Shown piece by piece: positions 63,683 through 64,000 of a DNA stretch of 64,000 nucleotides. A program made the translations under genes and the position numbers. The notes under the pieces were generated by a model. That model saw nothing but the letters and a program-made list of their open reading frames with translations. It was not told where the DNA came from and ran no database searches. Source of the DNA: Armatimonadota bacterium (lineage in GTDB: Bacteria > Armatimonadota > Fimbriimonadia > Fimbriimonadales > Fimbriimonadaceae); NCBI GenBank assembly GCA_018268255.1, contig JAFDWX010000005.1, positions 62,001 to 126,000 of the forward strand, read 5' to 3'. Position 1 is the first letter of the stretch. Each line of letters begins with the position of its first letter.

Positions 63683-63928
63683 TTATTTCCCCGTAAGCAT
63701 TACCAATATCGCGTGAAACGCGGTGGAAAGTCCGTAAAGAAGCAGCACTGAGCCAAAACAGAGAATAACCACAACTCCTGTCAGACGATTGGTATCGTGG
63801 CGAGCGGGCCAGTGCACTTTTTTCATCTCAGTGACCGTATCCTGCCAAAAACCCTTCAATCCTCTTTTGCTTTTTGGTATGGGGATGTGGGATGGGGCCG
63901 TGATTTCGGGACCCTTGCGTTCACTCAT
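63683..63928 (-). CDS. secE: Protein translocase subunit SecE
   Basis: 81 residues. A polar N-terminus (SERKGPEITAPSHIPIPKSKRG) is followed by KGFWQDTVTEMKKVHWPARHDTNRLTGVVVILCFGSVLLLYGLSTAFHAIL: an amphipathic helix with the KKVxWP motif and one transmembrane helix. SecE clamps SecY. I start it at ATG 63928; an earlier in-frame start would add 21 residues of no family sequence. It opens a secE-nusG unit. Confidence 0.93.
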   Translation of the reverse strand: MSERKGPEITAPSHIPIPKSKRGLKGFWQDTVTEMKKVHWPARHDTNRLTGVVVILCFGSVLLLYGLSTAFHAILVMLTGK

Positions 63929-63991
63929 AGTCGTTTTTCCTAAATGCTGGGCAACCTCCACTAGGGACCGGGGGGTTGCTGGACATAACAC

Positions 63992-63997
63992 ATTATA
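63992..63997 (-). promoter_or_regulatory. -10 box of the secE-nusG promoter
   Basis: A consensus TATAAT on the minus strand at the window edge, about 63 bases before the secE start; the -35 is outside the window. The leader contains an inverted repeat (GCAACC ... GGTTGC). Confidence 0.6.
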
Positions 63998-64000
63998 CCG

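Noticed and set aside
1-64000. CRISPR arrays, tRNA, rRNA, insertion sequences and long direct repeats
   Set aside because: Checked the intergenic gaps by eye. No cloverleaf with CCA-type end, spaced repeats or transposase frames were found. Short tRNA-like or small RNA genes could be missed without a covariance search.

Overview
The window is a gene-dense bacterial chromosome segment, moderately GC-rich by eye, with no intergenic stretch over about 300 bases. It has no rRNA, tRNA, CRISPR or insertion sequence that I can see. Several features suggest a Gram-negative-type environmental bacterium: a PEP-CTERM protein with HAF-like repeats, a large dockerin-ended exoprotein, a pseudopilin of the [16 protein letters not shown] type, a LolA-like protein, a lipoprotein and a full set of xylan hydrolases. 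My best guess is Armatimonadota (Fimbriimonadia-like). That placement is inference; a 16S or ribosomal-protein phylogeny would decide it.

Layout. 1-5.4 kb: the start of hpt (edge-truncated), a degenerate FAH-fold protein, an M16 peptidase, a GAF-GAF-HisKA_2 sensor kinase and two unknown proteins. 5.4-8.1 kb: a two-domain MetH without its cobalamin module, a half-length TauE and a STAS-like protein. 8.3-16.9 kb: a giant dockerin protein, a cyclase-ATPase-TPR regulator, rsmG and a sialidase. 17.0-24.0 kb: thirteen ribosomal protein genes (rplC to rplE) on the minus strand, with a promoter, internal hairpins and a strong terminator; the block lacks rpsJ and everything normally found after rplE. 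24.1-33.3 kb: a PEP-CTERM protein, a PP2C phosphatase, a xylan operon (GH52 beta-xylosidase, GH67 alpha-glucuronidase, secreted GH10 xylanase) and a beta-CASP nuclease. 33.3-37.8 kb: hrcA, an isolated phage terminase-portal pair, a DUF4397 lipoprotein and a McsA-like zinc protein.

37.8-48.2 kb: a class IV aminotransferase, VanW, a five-gene minus-strand operon of membrane and periplasmic proteins (including DUF4129 and DUF4350), a LolA-like protein and a GH15 glucoamylase. 48.2-54.9 kb: a long, tightly packed minus-strand run: pseudopilin, amidohydrolase, alkyltransferase-like protein, unknown, aroC, pstB, GAF histidine kinase, zeta-toxin-like kinase and its small partner. 55.1-58.8 kb: an LCP protein, a pseudopilin-like membrane protein and GTP-type pckG. 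59.0-61.5 kb: an ECF sigma / anti-sigma / PDZ operon whose PDZ protein looks like a catalytically dead trypsin-fold protease. 61.4-64.0 kb: recJ, nusG and secE.

The clearest metabolic unit is the xylan operon: GH10 cuts outside the cytoplasmic membrane, and the leaderless GH67 and GH52 finish imported aldouronic acids and xylo-oligosaccharides. The most unusual items are the sigma/anti-sigma/pseudoprotease unit, the zeta-kinase pair translationally coupled to a PstB-linked sensor kinase, the isolated terminase-portal pair, the acidic tails on uS3/uL16/uL22 and the hairpins inside the ribosomal operon.
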